Assembly (NCBI RefSeq): GCF_003419895.1 | Contig: NZ_QPMM01000006.1 | Coordinates: 248,001-312,000, forward strand | Source of the DNA: Chitinophaga silvatica | GTDB taxonomy: Bacteria > Bacteroidota > Bacteroidia > Chitinophagales > Chitinophagaceae | Direction: 5' to 3' | DNA: 64,000 nucleotides | Shown: positions 17,825 through 25,719 of the stretch, one piece after another | Layout of the letters: each line of letters begins with the position of its first letter | Numbering within the stretch: the first letter of the stretch is position 1 | Made by a program: the position numbers and the translations under genes | The notes under the pieces: generated by a model | Seen by the model: only the letters and a program-made list of their open reading frames with translations | What the model was told of the DNA's origin: nothing | The model's database searches: none

Positions 17825-18064
17825 TCAGGCCATCTCCATTTGAGAGCGGGTATACACCAGTGTGTATTTGTAAATGCTCCATTGAAGGCTGTTGCAGTCA
17901 AGCGGTGAGAGTTCAGTTATTTTATTTTCGAGAACCGGAATGACTTCTTTATATAAAGCCTGCAGCTCATTTTCTGAGTTATTCAGAATCTGATCTGCCT
18001 GTGAATAGTCTGTGGCTGTAGAAAGTTTAGCCAGAATCTGTAAAGCATGTTTCTCTTTCGTCAT
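17825..18064 (-). CDS. Small hypothetical protein
   Basis: 79 residues, helical, with no recognised domain and no signal peptide. The ATG at 18064 is followed by a charged MTKEKHALQILAKL start and the frame ends exactly against the stop of the convergent redoxin-like gene. It lies 25 nt downstream of the methyltransferase gene on the same strand and is probably co-transcribed. I do not recognise its function. Confidence 0.6.
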   Translation of the reverse strand: MTKEKHALQILAKLSTATDYSQADQILNNSENELQALYKEVIPVLENKITELSPLDCNSLQWSIYKYTLVYTRSQMEMA

Positions 18065-18089
18065 TGTATTAATTTTTATATATCGAATC

Positions 18090-18689
18090 CTATCTTCTGA
18101 TCCACATTTTTAGCATCAGGTCGTTAGACGCATCTACTAATTGAAAGCAAGGAGGTATCTCATCTTCCAGGCTATGAAAAGTTACGAGGCGGGTGCCGCT
18201 TGCGCATTCCTCCAGTTTTTTAAAGAGATAGCGGCAATAGTAATGGTATAAACTGGCGGAATATTCGACAGTGTGATCTATATGATCTGAATCTGTCAGA
18301 TTTTCGAAGAAAGCATTGTAGAAATAGAAGCCATCGTATTCGGAAAAATCGATTTGCGTAAAATTCCCATGGGTAAAGAAAGCGTTATGGATACCAGTAG
18401 CGTCTTTAACTTCCAGGGCGTGCTGATGGAGGTCGACGCGTTGTTCTACTCCATGGAAAAAGACTTCCGGAAAATGGCGGGCTCCTACCAGGCAAAATTT
18501 CCCTACCCCACTACCGATATCGAGTATCTTTTTCCCAGGGCCGGTGGCCAGGAAACGAGCAGCAGTTTTGGCAATTCCAAGCGGCGTCCAGTGCCGTCTT
18601 GAATGTTGTTGGATCTGTTCTGGATACAACCAGTCGAATGCTGCATCGTTGATAAAACAATTCGGCTTTAAAAACGTAAAATTTTGCAT
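18090..18689 (-). CDS. Class I SAM-dependent methyltransferase
   Basis: 199-residue Rossmann-fold methyltransferase. The SAM-binding motif I is KILDIGSGVGKF (residues about 54-65), followed by the acidic end of strand 2 in FFHGVEQRVDL and a GNFTQIDFSEYDGFYFYN motif-IV-like strand. The N-terminal Trp/His-rich segment is reminiscent of Dot1-like methyltransferases, but the substrate is unknown. It is the upstream member of a two-gene unit with the 79-residue protein. Confidence 0.82.
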   Translation of the reverse strand: MQNFTFLKPNCFINDAAFDWLYPEQIQQHSRRHWTPLGIAKTAARFLATGPGKKILDIGSGVGKFCLVGARHFPEVFFHGVEQRVDLHQHALEVKDATGIHNAFFTHGNFTQIDFSEYDGFYFYNAFFENLTDSDHIDHTVEYSASLYHYYCRYLFKKLEECASGTRLVTFHSLEDEIPPCFQLVDASNDLMLKMWIRR

Positions 18690-18745
18690 GAGGGCGCAAA
18701 GGTACGATTTTACCCTCAGCCGATTAAGTAAACACTGTTATTTTT

Positions 18746-19630
18746 TTAAATAAATGTTCTGGTTCCGGAGGCGGTATAAGCCATCCTGAACTCTTTCGGG
18801 GTACAATCTTTTTTCTTTTTAAAGATGCGATTAAAGTTTGAAATATTATTGAACCCGCATTTATAGGCGATTTCATTTACAGTATGAGTGGTATCTATCA
18901 ATAATCTGGAAGCATGCCCCAGGCGAATTTCAATCAGGGTATCTACAAACGTTTTACCAATACGAGCCTTAAAGAACCGGCTAAATGCCACTTCTGTCAT
19001 AGATGCTAATTTGGCAGCTTCTCCCAAAGAAACATTTTTATCGAAATTGGCGTTCAGATAATTCATGATCTTTTCCACTCTCCGGCTGTTGTAGGAAAAT
19101 GATTCTACATTGCCGAAAGTAGCATCAGACAAAATGCGCATATTCCGACTAGTCGACAAATCATGTAAAATCGACATCAGTTCCAATACGGAATCAAATC
19201 CCTGCTGCTGCGAAAGTTTAATTAAACGAGGCATAATTTGTCTGGTTGTTTCCTGAGAGAACAGAATACCCCTCAATGAACGCTCAAACATATTTCTAAT
19301 AAAACTCATTTGATTTCGCTGAAGAAACTTTTCATCGAATAAGTCGCGGTGAAACTGGATTGTAATTTCCTTCATAATATCCCCGTCGTGTTTATGGGTA
19401 AACCAACCATGTTGTAGATTAGGGCCTACCAATACCAATTCCAGCTCCTCAATTTCTTCGATATGATCTCCAATAATTCTTTTGGCCCCACTGGCATATT
19501 GAATGAAATTCAATTCAAATTCATCATGATAATGTAGCGGGAAATCAAAGTCTCTCTTCTCTCTGGAGAACAGTGTAAAACAATCACTCTGAGTTAGCGG
19601 CGTAATCTCTCTTAATATTTTGCTCTTCAT
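18746..19630 (-). CDS. AraC-family transcriptional regulator
   Basis: 294-residue regulator. The N-terminal half has a cupin-like sensor segment (FPLHYHDEFELNFIQYASG), the C-terminal 100 residues carry two helix-turn-helix units (SLGEAAKLASMTEVAFSRFFK and VNEIAYKCGFNNISNFNRIFK, each in parts) typical of the family. The ligand and targets are not evident; the gene stands alone, with a long intergenic region upstream. Confidence 0.92.
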   Translation of the reverse strand: MKSKILREITPLTQSDCFTLFSREKRDFDFPLHYHDEFELNFIQYASGAKRIIGDHIEEIEELELVLVGPNLQHGWFTHKHDGDIMKEITIQFHRDLFDEKFLQRNQMSFIRNMFERSLRGILFSQETTRQIMPRLIKLSQQQGFDSVLELMSILHDLSTSRNMRILSDATFGNVESFSYNSRRVEKIMNYLNANFDKNVSLGEAAKLASMTEVAFSRFFKARIGKTFVDTLIEIRLGHASRLLIDTTHTVNEIAYKCGFNNISNFNRIFKKKKDCTPKEFRMAYTASGTRTFI

Positions 19631-19951
19631 TGCAATTATAAGCAGGTATTAATTTCGTGGAATAGTTTACTATTAAAGATAAAAAAGCACTATGAAATTA
19701 ATGTATCTATCGGAAAAAATAAAATTTCATTAATCCCTTTATTATTCAATGTTTAATTAAACATTTATATTTAGAAAACATTGTTTTTCAGTTGTTAAAG
19801 TATAATTAATGGCTAAAAAAGTATTATGATATAGATTGATAATCTGCTTCTTTTGTATAAGAACATATTGTGGTTGTGAAGAGCTTTTTACTGGATCGTT
19901 GGCTTTTCTATTCCATAGTTAATCAGATTAATTACCCACGTGGTGTTGTAC

Positions 19952-19972
19952 GACAGGGATAATATCCCTGTC
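19952..19972. repeat. 21-bp perfect palindrome
   Basis: GACAGGGAT-aat-ATCCCTGTC, 9-bp arms with a 3-nt centre, no T tract after it. Possible operator or a stable RNA hairpin; no transcript assignment can be made. Confidence 0.5.
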
Positions 19973-20072
19973 AATACAGCATCTATAACGTTTACGGTTA
20001 AACTAGATAACTATTTATGCTGAAACGTCACCCTGTCTTACCTTTTAAATTAAAAATACTCATAAATAGGTA

Positions 20073-20103
20073 TTGGTAAACGACTATTGCTGCCTTATCT
20101 TTG
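20073..20103 (+). promoter_or_regulatory. Strong promoter (TTG / TATCTTTG)
   Basis: TTG at 20073-20075 and TATCTTTG at 20096-20103 with a 20-nt spacer. Transcription should start near 20108 and meet the terminator at 20173-20212, giving a transcript of about 100 nt. Confidence 0.65.
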
Positions 20104-20212
20104 CACCAACAGTCTTTTAGTCTTTAAGCTTTTTTATTATACTTTATCCATCACCGTATTTATATCCCCAAAAAAGGGTCTATTCAACAGAATGGACCCT
20201 TTCTTTTTTTTT
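20104..20212 (+). ncRNA. Candidate ~100-nt RNA or transcription attenuator
   Basis: Delimited by the promoter at 20073-20103 and the terminator at 20173-20212. It contains no ORF with a reasonable start. It could be an independent small RNA or an attenuated leader of the LuxR-type gene that starts 75 nt after the terminator. Confidence 0.4.
20173..20212 (+). terminator. Rho-independent terminator
   Basis: Stem AAAGGGTC/GACCCTTT (20173-20180 with 20195-20202), 14-nt loop, followed by a long T tract on the plus strand. Confidence 0.75.
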
Positions 20213-20286
20213 ATAAATTTGTAGTACAAATGGGCAGATAACTGTAACACATATAGCAATTACCTATACAAGATCACTTCCTCTAC

Positions 20287-20979
20287 ATGATTGAGCACAG
20301 AGAATTTGATAATAATGCGAATAGTCTGACTGAAAAGTTGCAGGCTTTACAAATGATCGATACAGAAATTCCGGCTGTTATTATTGTTATGAACGTTGTG
20401 AAGAATCATGTGGAATATATGTCGCCACGTGGCATACACGAACTGGGAGTCACCCTGGATGAGCTAAAGACAATGGGCGAAGGCTACTATACAACCTTCT
20501 TTAATCCACATGATGCGGCCGATTATGTACCAAAAATCGAAGCAATGCTAAAAGCACCGGCAGCCGAAAATGTAACTGTTACCTTTTTTCAACAGGTCAG
20601 AACAACATTATCGAGCGACTGGGCCTGGCACCTTGGCTCTACACGTGTATTTCTTCGTGATTCCAGCGGAATTCCTACCCACATAATTACCTGCGTTATT
20701 CCAATAGATCCCTTACATCATGTTACCAGTAAAGTTAACCGGCTGCTGGACGAGAATAATTTTCTTCGTCGTAATCAACATATCTTTTCATCACTAACAA
20801 AAAGAGAAAAAGAAATACTCCGGCTACTGGCCCTGGGATTCAGCGCAGCTGAAATTGCCATTAAAGTAAATATCTCTGAAAAAACTGCTGTTACTCACCG
20901 CAGGAATATTAAGGCAAAAATAGGAGCGCAATCGAGCTACGATATTACAAGTTTTGCACAGGCATTTGATCTGATTTGA
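20287..20979 (+). CDS. LuxR-type HTH transcriptional regulator with PAS-like N-terminus
   Basis: 230-residue regulator. The first 150 residues look like a PAS/sensor domain (VEYMSPRGIHELGVTLDELKT, in parts), the last 65 carry a LuxR/GerE helix-turn-helix: LTKREKEILRLLALGFSAAEI followed by ISEKTAVTHRRNIKAKIG (cited in parts). There is no receiver domain. It is followed after 52 nt by an orphan tssD gene on the same strand, suggesting control of that gene. Confidence 0.88.
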   Translation: MIEHREFDNNANSLTEKLQALQMIDTEIPAVIIVMNVVKNHVEYMSPRGIHELGVTLDELKTMGEGYYTTFFNPHDAADYVPKIEAMLKAPAAENVTVTFFQQVRTTLSSDWAWHLGSTRVFLRDSSGIPTHIITCVIPIDPLHHVTSKVNRLLDENNFLRRNQHIFSSLTKREKEILRLLALGFSAAEIAIKVNISEKTAVTHRRNIKAKIGAQSSYDITSFAQAFDLI

Positions 20980-21031
20980 TTAGTAATCCTTATTTTTACT
21001 GATCTTTAATTTTTGTTAACCTACTCATGCC

Positions 21032-21418
21032 ATGTCTTTCAAAGCAATTTTAAACATCGACGGGGAAGAAATGAATATCCTCGAGTGCAAATTTTCCTTT
21101 GCACAAAGCATTGATCATACCGGTAAACCCGTTTCCAGAGCCAAGGGAGGACTAATACATCTGCTGTTGGAATCTACCGGTCAAACCCGGCTGTTCGACT
21201 GGATGGTTTCAAATACGTTGACAAAAAGCGGGAGTATTATTTTCTATAGAAGAGATGCGATGTCGAGACTTAAAACACTACATTTTGTGGATGGATATTG
21301 TATTTCCTATACGGAGAAATTTAATGCATTCAATGAAGAGCCAATGCAAATTAGTTTAACTCTTTCCTGCAGGGAACTGAAACTGAACCATTCGGCATAC
21401 CAAAATCCCTGGCCATAA
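21032..21418 (+). CDS. Type VI secretion system tube protein TssD (Hcp-like), orphan
   Basis: 128-residue protein of the Bacteroidota TssD/Hcp family, the ring protein of the T6SS-iii inner tube. Seen: the MSFKAILNIDGEE start, a conserved-looking FSFAQSIDHTGKPVSRAKGG loop (20 residues), and the central FDWMVSNTLTKSGSI and C-terminal SYTEKFNAFNEEPM segments. No other T6SS gene (sheath, baseplate, ClpV, VgrG) is in the window, so this is an orphan copy next to a LuxR-type regulator. It may be an effector carrier or a relic. Confidence 0.82.
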   Translation: MSFKAILNIDGEEMNILECKFSFAQSIDHTGKPVSRAKGGLIHLLLESTGQTRLFDWMVSNTLTKSGSIIFYRRDAMSRLKTLHFVDGYCISYTEKFNAFNEEPMQISLTLSCRELKLNHSAYQNPWP

Positions 21419-21429
21419 TAAAAAAGAAA

Positions 21430-21461
21430 AGCGGCAATGTCTACTATGCACCATTGCCGCT
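21430..21461. terminator. Hairpin downstream of tssD
   Basis: Perfect 10-bp stem AGCGGCAATG/CATTGCCGCT with a 12-nt loop, 11 nt after the tssD stop. The T tract is poor, so termination is probable rather than certain. Confidence 0.5.
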
Positions 21462-21582
21462 ATAATTGGAGGTTATGAGCAAGTTAAAATGGTTGCTTTA
21501 TTGCGGCTGAGGTACAACATACAAGTAATAGAATCAGAATATAGGAAAAATGGTATTGCATAAAAGAGATGAATCAGAGATA

Positions 21583-22581
21583 TTATGGCAATTCCAATTT
21601 TAACTCTACATTTCTCCAGTTGCCAGCATGCGGAAGAACAGTAGCAGGTGTAGAATTATAAAGTGGTGTAAAGAAAATGGAGGCTGTGCCGGTAGCCTCA
21701 CGCGGCAACACTCCATAATTTGGCCAATTGATACTGTTTGCACCAATACCTCTAATCTTCAATTGACGACCATCTTTTAGTTTAGCCGTAATAGTATATT
21801 TTCCAACCGGAATATTGTTGATGTTGAAATTTTTTGTTCCGACTTTTTTGTTGATGATAAAAGTTTTGTTTTCGCCAAAAAGGCCGTTTCCATCGGGTTT
21901 CAGTGTTAACACTATTTCTGCATTCAGAGGTAGCTCGCCCAGTGTTGGAATCGGATCATCCGGATCATGTAGCGGGTAGCTTACATAGATAGAACCTCCA
22001 AAATAATTTGTTTCATCTTTAGGTCGCTGACTTAACATATCCGGATTAGCAACACCATAAGACAGCAGTACGAAGTTTTTAACAGCACCATTTTGGTAAG
22101 CAAAACCATTTACGTTTCCATCGGCAGCATAAAGTCCTACGGTTGCTCTGCCTTGTCCGTAATCGATCGTATAGCCTGCAGCATAGAAGTGGATGGCACC
22201 GGACGGCAATGAAATTTCGTAATACCCTTTTTCATTGGTCTCGCCTGATGCTCCGCTATATAAGCCACCATCCAGTGTGGCCCTGATTCCGATATACGCG
22301 CCTTTAATGGGTTTACCACTCAGATCTGCAACAAATCCTCTCAGAGTTTTAGCTTTTGCAGTAAGGCTAGGGAAATTAGGCATACGGGGGTTGGTAGTGC
22401 CCATTACATTTACCTGGTCTTGAGTGGCAGACAGATTGAAGGTTACATCACCACTCACTGTCGGTAATTGGGGTTGTTGCCCCCAGGTAATATTTTCTCC
22501 TTCCGGAGCTCCGCTGGAGTCGCCAGATTTAGAGCAGCCTGCTAGTATAAGCGCTGCTACGAAAAAGTATTTTGTTTTCAT
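21583..22581 (-). CDS. Lipoprotein with carboxypeptidase-regulatory-like domain
   Basis: 332 residues from ATG 22581, which puts MKTKYFFVAALILAGC at the N-terminus: a lipoprotein signal peptide with Cys16 as lipidation site. An in-frame ATG 33 nt upstream would bury this signal and is rejected. Residues about 60-140 form a carboxypeptidase-regulatory/CNA-B-like beta sandwich (TLRGFVADLSGKPIKGAYIG, 20 residues), the rest is beta-rich with no known domain. Probably outer-membrane anchored. It stands alone, convergent with the tssD region. Confidence 0.8.
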   Translation of the reverse strand: MKTKYFFVAALILAGCSKSGDSSGAPEGENITWGQQPQLPTVSGDVTFNLSATQDQVNVMGTTNPRMPNFPSLTAKAKTLRGFVADLSGKPIKGAYIGIRATLDGGLYSGASGETNEKGYYEISLPSGAIHFYAAGYTIDYGQGRATVGLYAADGNVNGFAYQNGAVKNFVLLSYGVANPDMLSQRPKDETNYFGGSIYVSYPLHDPDDPIPTLGELPLNAEIVLTLKPDGNGLFGENKTFIINKKVGTKNFNINNIPVGKYTITAKLKDGRQLKIRGIGANSINWPNYGVLPREATGTASIFFTPLYNSTPATVLPHAGNWRNVELKLELP

Positions 22582-23063
22582 GTCTCTCCATTTTTTGAAG
22601 TCAAATTCTTGCACAATGTTCAGAAATAACCCTTAAAAGTAACATGGGTAATCGGCTGTAATAGTTATATACACTGCTTTTGTAGACGAACTACAACATT
22701 AAGACTTCAGATAACATTATATCTGTCATAAGTGGGGTTGGTAGGTGATTTCCGGGCATATGTAAAGGTTGCTTAACCCTATATCCATAGTGCTTGCTAA
22801 GGAAAAAAAATCATTACAATATTGCTGTGTCTAACACAAAAAAGTAAATAAAATGATTAACCTTAAAAGTTACCTCAAAATGTTTAAAGTGCCACTAAAA
22901 GCAACAACTATGGTTACGGCTTTTGCGTCATGTAACAAGTAAAGATGATTGAAAACATTTATGATTGGACCAAGATGAGGTTGGAGTAGTTAAAAAAAAC
23001 TAGAGTAAACGATATAGATACTATCACTACAAAACTTAAAAAATATTCAATAAATCATTTCAA
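22582..23063. other. Intergenic region with a possible truncated lipoprotein start
   Basis: About 480 bp. It contains a 29-codon frame (22853-22942) described separately. The remainder is AT-rich with no clear promoter, repeat or RNA signal. Confidence 0.4.
22853..22942 (+). pseudogene. 29-codon lipoprotein-like leader, possibly a decayed gene
   Basis: ATG 22853 opens a basic start and a short hydrophobic run ending MVTAFASCNK then a stop codon. This is the N-terminus of a Bacteroidota lipoprotein (FASC lipobox) that stops right after the lipidated cysteine. It is either a remnant of a lost lipoprotein gene or a minute lipopeptide. No family evidence. Confidence 0.3.
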
Positions 23064-23633
23064 ATGCCCGGTAGATTTATGTACGACGATCAAACGATAA
23101 AGAATGTAATAACCGGACAGATAGTGAAATTCTTAACATCTGATACAGGCAGTGATACGCTGGAAATGGAGTCGTTATATCTTCCATTTTCTATTGAACC
23201 GCCTGTTCATTATCATCCCTATCAAGACGAATATATAAAAGTATTGGAAGGAGAATTAACAGTAAGAATGGATGGTGAAATCAATATTTACAGATCTGGT
23301 TCAGCAATTCATATTAAAAAGAATACGCGTCATAGCATCTGGAATTCTGGTTTCAGGGAAACTATAGTGAATTGGAAAGTGGATCCGGCTTTGGAGACAG
23401 CCGAATTTTTACGAACGATGACACAACTATCCAATAGTGGAGAAACAGATGTTCAGGGTGTTCCATCATTGCATGTAATGGTATATCTGCTCAGAAAGTA
23501 CAATAAAATATTTCGATTAGAACAACCCCGCGAAGTAACATTAAGAATGTTGTATCTATTATTTAGCCCGGTTTTTTGCTTAAAGAAATTTAGAAAAAAA
23601 TTCAATAATCCATTAAAACAGTCAACAAATTGA
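23064..23633 (+). CDS. Cupin-domain protein
   Basis: 189 residues. A single cupin barrel with the metal-site pattern HYHPYQDEYIKVLEGE (first motif) and IKKNTRHSIWN (second motif), which would bind a metal through His, His, Glu and a late His. The C-terminal 70 residues are hydrophobic and basic (LRMLYLLFSPVFCLKKFRKK), probably membrane-associated. The stop overlaps the TTG start of the next gene, so the two are coupled. A second, distantly similar cupin follows at 24451. Confidence 0.8.
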   Translation: MPGRFMYDDQTIKNVITGQIVKFLTSDTGSDTLEMESLYLPFSIEPPVHYHPYQDEYIKVLEGELTVRMDGEINIYRSGSAIHIKKNTRHSIWNSGFRETIVNWKVDPALETAEFLRTMTQLSNSGETDVQGVPSLHVMVYLLRKYNKIFRLEQPREVTLRMLYLLFSPVFCLKKFRKKFNNPLKQSTN

Positions 23634-24385
23634 AAGCAATTCTATCTCTATGCACTTTAGTGCTAATGTTTCAATTATCGTTAGATGCACAGGTGAAAAC
23701 TACACAAACGCAAAAGAAACCAGTTGCAAAAACAACAAAACCTGCTGCAAAACCTGCTGCTAAGCCAGCAGCAAAACAAACTACAGCGAAAACGACTACA
23801 ACTGCTACAACACCAGCGGCAAAAGACAAGGAAGTAGTGGCAAAATCGGAAAACACAACTACTGAAACAAAGCCAGTAGCAACTTCCCCAAAAGAGGAGA
23901 AGGTGTCTGCCAAACCATCATCATATCCTAATCAGCAGGCACTTTACTCTTCTGCGGTAGGTCTTAAGGCGATGTGGGGTATTGCATTTACGGGGAAGCA
24001 TTTCTTTGCAAATAATCATGCTGGAGAAGCAATATTCAGAATCAGAGGATATCATGCTGTAGGTACAGATTTGCTACTTACAGTGATGTATGAATATCAT
24101 GGCGATATACCTGTTCCGGGCCTACGTTGGTATGCCGGAGGTGGACCATTCGCTGGTAATTTCAGTCTGAAAGGCAAGTACAGGGATCTTTTTGACGAGT
24201 ATTATGGAAAAACAAGTCGCTTCTATTTTGGGTTGACGGCTGTTTTAGGTGCAGAGTATAAGTTCAAAGGGCTTCCGCTTGCTGTAAGTGCAGACTGGCA
24301 ACCATCTTACCTGTTGAAAGATGGTTATGAAGACAAAGGATTCTCGGCCGAATATGGTGGAATCGGTGTAAAATACACGTTTTAG
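23630..24385 (+). CDS. Secreted outer-membrane beta-barrel-like protein with Lys-Pro-Ala-rich linker
   Basis: 251 residues. A signal peptide (MKAILSLCTLVLMFQLSLDA, cleaved after the Ala) is followed by a low-complexity linker of Thr/Lys/Pro/Ala (residues about 22-100, with KPAA repeats) and a C-terminal domain of alternating beta strands ending in VKYTF, as in small outer-membrane barrels. The start is TTG 23630, forced by the signal peptide; it overlaps the cupin stop (TTGA). The linker probably spans the periplasm or contacts peptidoglycan. Function unknown. Confidence 0.75.
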   Translation: MKAILSLCTLVLMFQLSLDAQVKTTQTQKKPVAKTTKPAAKPAAKPAAKQTTAKTTTTATTPAAKDKEVVAKSENTTTETKPVATSPKEEKVSAKPSSYPNQQALYSSAVGLKAMWGIAFTGKHFFANNHAGEAIFRIRGYHAVGTDLLLTVMYEYHGDIPVPGLRWYAGGGPFAGNFSLKGKYRDLFDEYYGKTSRFYFGLTAVLGAEYKFKGLPLAVSADWQPSYLLKDGYEDKGFSAEYGGIGVKYTF

Positions 24386-24397
24386 GTTTACTGTAAT

Positions 24398-24430
24398 GGC
24401 GCCCGGATTTTTCCGGGGGCCGTTTTTTTT
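24398..24430 (+). terminator. Terminator after the barrel gene
   Basis: GC-rich stem GGCGCCCGGA/TCCGGGGGCC (one mismatch) followed by eight T. It closes the cupin/barrel pair before the second cupin gene. Confidence 0.75.
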
Positions 24431-24450
24431 GGTTTTAATTATTCCGGCTT

Positions 24451-24996
24451 ATGAAAGAAACCATCACAAATCCATTGATTAAAAACCAGGTGACTTTTAT
24501 TCGCACTGCCAGAGAAACAGCAGGAGCATTTACGGAAATTGAAATTGTTTTAAGTCCTGGTGCTTCTACGCTTTTTTATTACCCAAAATTCTTTACCGAA
24601 ACTTTCACTATTCTGGGAGGTGAGTTGCATATAGAAATGGCAGGTAAACAACCTATAATACTTTATTCAGGAACTAATTTTAAAATTCCGCCGCAACAGT
24701 TGCACCGGTTTTATAATCCAGCCTCCGTGGCCGTAACTTTTAGAATAACTGTAGCTCCCGGAGCGCCCGGGCTGGAGAATGCGTTAAGGATTATTTGCGG
24801 ACTGGTAGGAGAACGATTAGACAGAGGGATAGATGCTAAAGCCGGGATTATTCCTATAGCAATTGTTTCGCAAATGAGTGGCTTATATTTTCCCGGAACG
24901 CTGCGACTCTTGCCTTCAATTCTACAATTGCTGGCAAAAATCGGAAAACACCGGGGTATAGATAAAGAGTTGCGGACTCGTTATTGTGCTAATTAA
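24451..24996 (+). CDS. Cupin-domain protein (second copy)
   Basis: 181 residues, cupin barrel with ILGGELHIEMAGKQP and FKIPPQQLHRFYNP segments. The first-motif histidines of a classical metal cupin are missing (FFTETFTILGGE), so metal binding is doubtful. The C-terminal part is hydrophobic, like that of the first cupin. It follows a terminator, so it probably has its own promoter. Convergent with the LytTR regulator gene, which starts at the next base. Confidence 0.75.
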   Translation: MKETITNPLIKNQVTFIRTARETAGAFTEIEIVLSPGASTLFYYPKFFTETFTILGGELHIEMAGKQPIILYSGTNFKIPPQQLHRFYNPASVAVTFRITVAPGAPGLENALRIICGLVGERLDRGIDAKAGIIPIAIVSQMSGLYFPGTLRLLPSILQLLAKIGKHRGIDKELRTRYCAN

Positions 24997-25719
24997 TTAT
25001 ATATTCTTTAATCGTTTATGACACTCAGTTTTATAGTTCCTTCCAATTGGTAATTCAATGCCTAATAATTCCACAGAATAGGCGTGATAGCTCTCAATTT
25101 TGTCGGTTGATACAATGAATGAACGATGAATACGCATGAATTTTTCTTCTGGTAGCAGCTCTTCTAGTAAACTTATCTTTTGTTTTGAAATCAGTACTTT
25201 ATCTTTTAGAACTACTTTAATATAATCTTTCAGGCTTTCGATCCAATAGATATCTGCAACATTTACTTTTACCATTTTCCTCTCTACACGCAGATACAGA
25301 AATACATCACTTTTCTGATCAACCGCTTTTTCTGCTATATTAATTTTCTGACTGGTATTTACTTTGTATAGTGCAAATACCTTATCAATTGCTTTTAAGA
25401 ATCGATCGAATGGAATTGGTTTTAGCAGATAATCTACTGCACTCAGATCAAAGCCTTCAAGAGCATAATCCTGATAGGCAGTAGTGAAGATTACTTTGGG
25501 AGGGTGTTTCAGACTACGAATAAAATCTGTTCCCAGAAGGCCCGGCATTTTAATATCCAGAAACATTAGATCGATTTTGTTTTGTTGCAGGATCTGAAAT
25601 GCCATTATAGCATTATTACATTTTGCTACCAGTTCGATCTCTGGAAAATTTTCAATGTACTTTTCTATAACCTCAATAGCATGAGGTTCGTCATCAACTA
25701 TCAGCGTCTTGATTTTCAT
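24997..25719 (-). CDS. LytTR-family response regulator
   Basis: 240-residue cytoplasmic response regulator: receiver domain (IVDDE at 7-11, phospho-Asp in LMFLDIKMPG, Lys in LLKPIPFD) followed by a LytTR DNA-binding domain (residues about 140-240, with IYWIESLKDYIKV and MRIHRSFIVS). It overlaps the 3' end of the kinase gene by 26 nt, so the pair is translationally coupled. Confidence 0.95.
   Translation of the reverse strand: MKIKTLIVDDEPHAIEVIEKYIENFPEIELVAKCNNAIMAFQILQQNKIDLMFLDIKMPGLLGTDFIRSLKHPPKVIFTTAYQDYALEGFDLSAVDYLLKPIPFDRFLKAIDKVFALYKVNTSQKINIAEKAVDQKSDVFLYLRVERKMVKVNVADIYWIESLKDYIKVVLKDKVLISKQKISLLEELLPEEKFMRIHRSFIVSTDKIESYHAYSVELLGIELPIGRNYKTECHKRLKNI

Larger units (their letters stand above)
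19631..20286. other. 650-bp intergenic region with palindromes, promoter and terminator
   Basis: No coding sequence found. From left to right it holds AT-rich DNA, CCACGTGG at 19935-19942, a perfect 21-bp dyad at 19952-19972, a full promoter at 20073-20103, an intrinsic terminator at 20173-20212, and a second -7 box (TAAATTTG, 20214-20221) before the LuxR-type gene. Confidence 0.6.
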
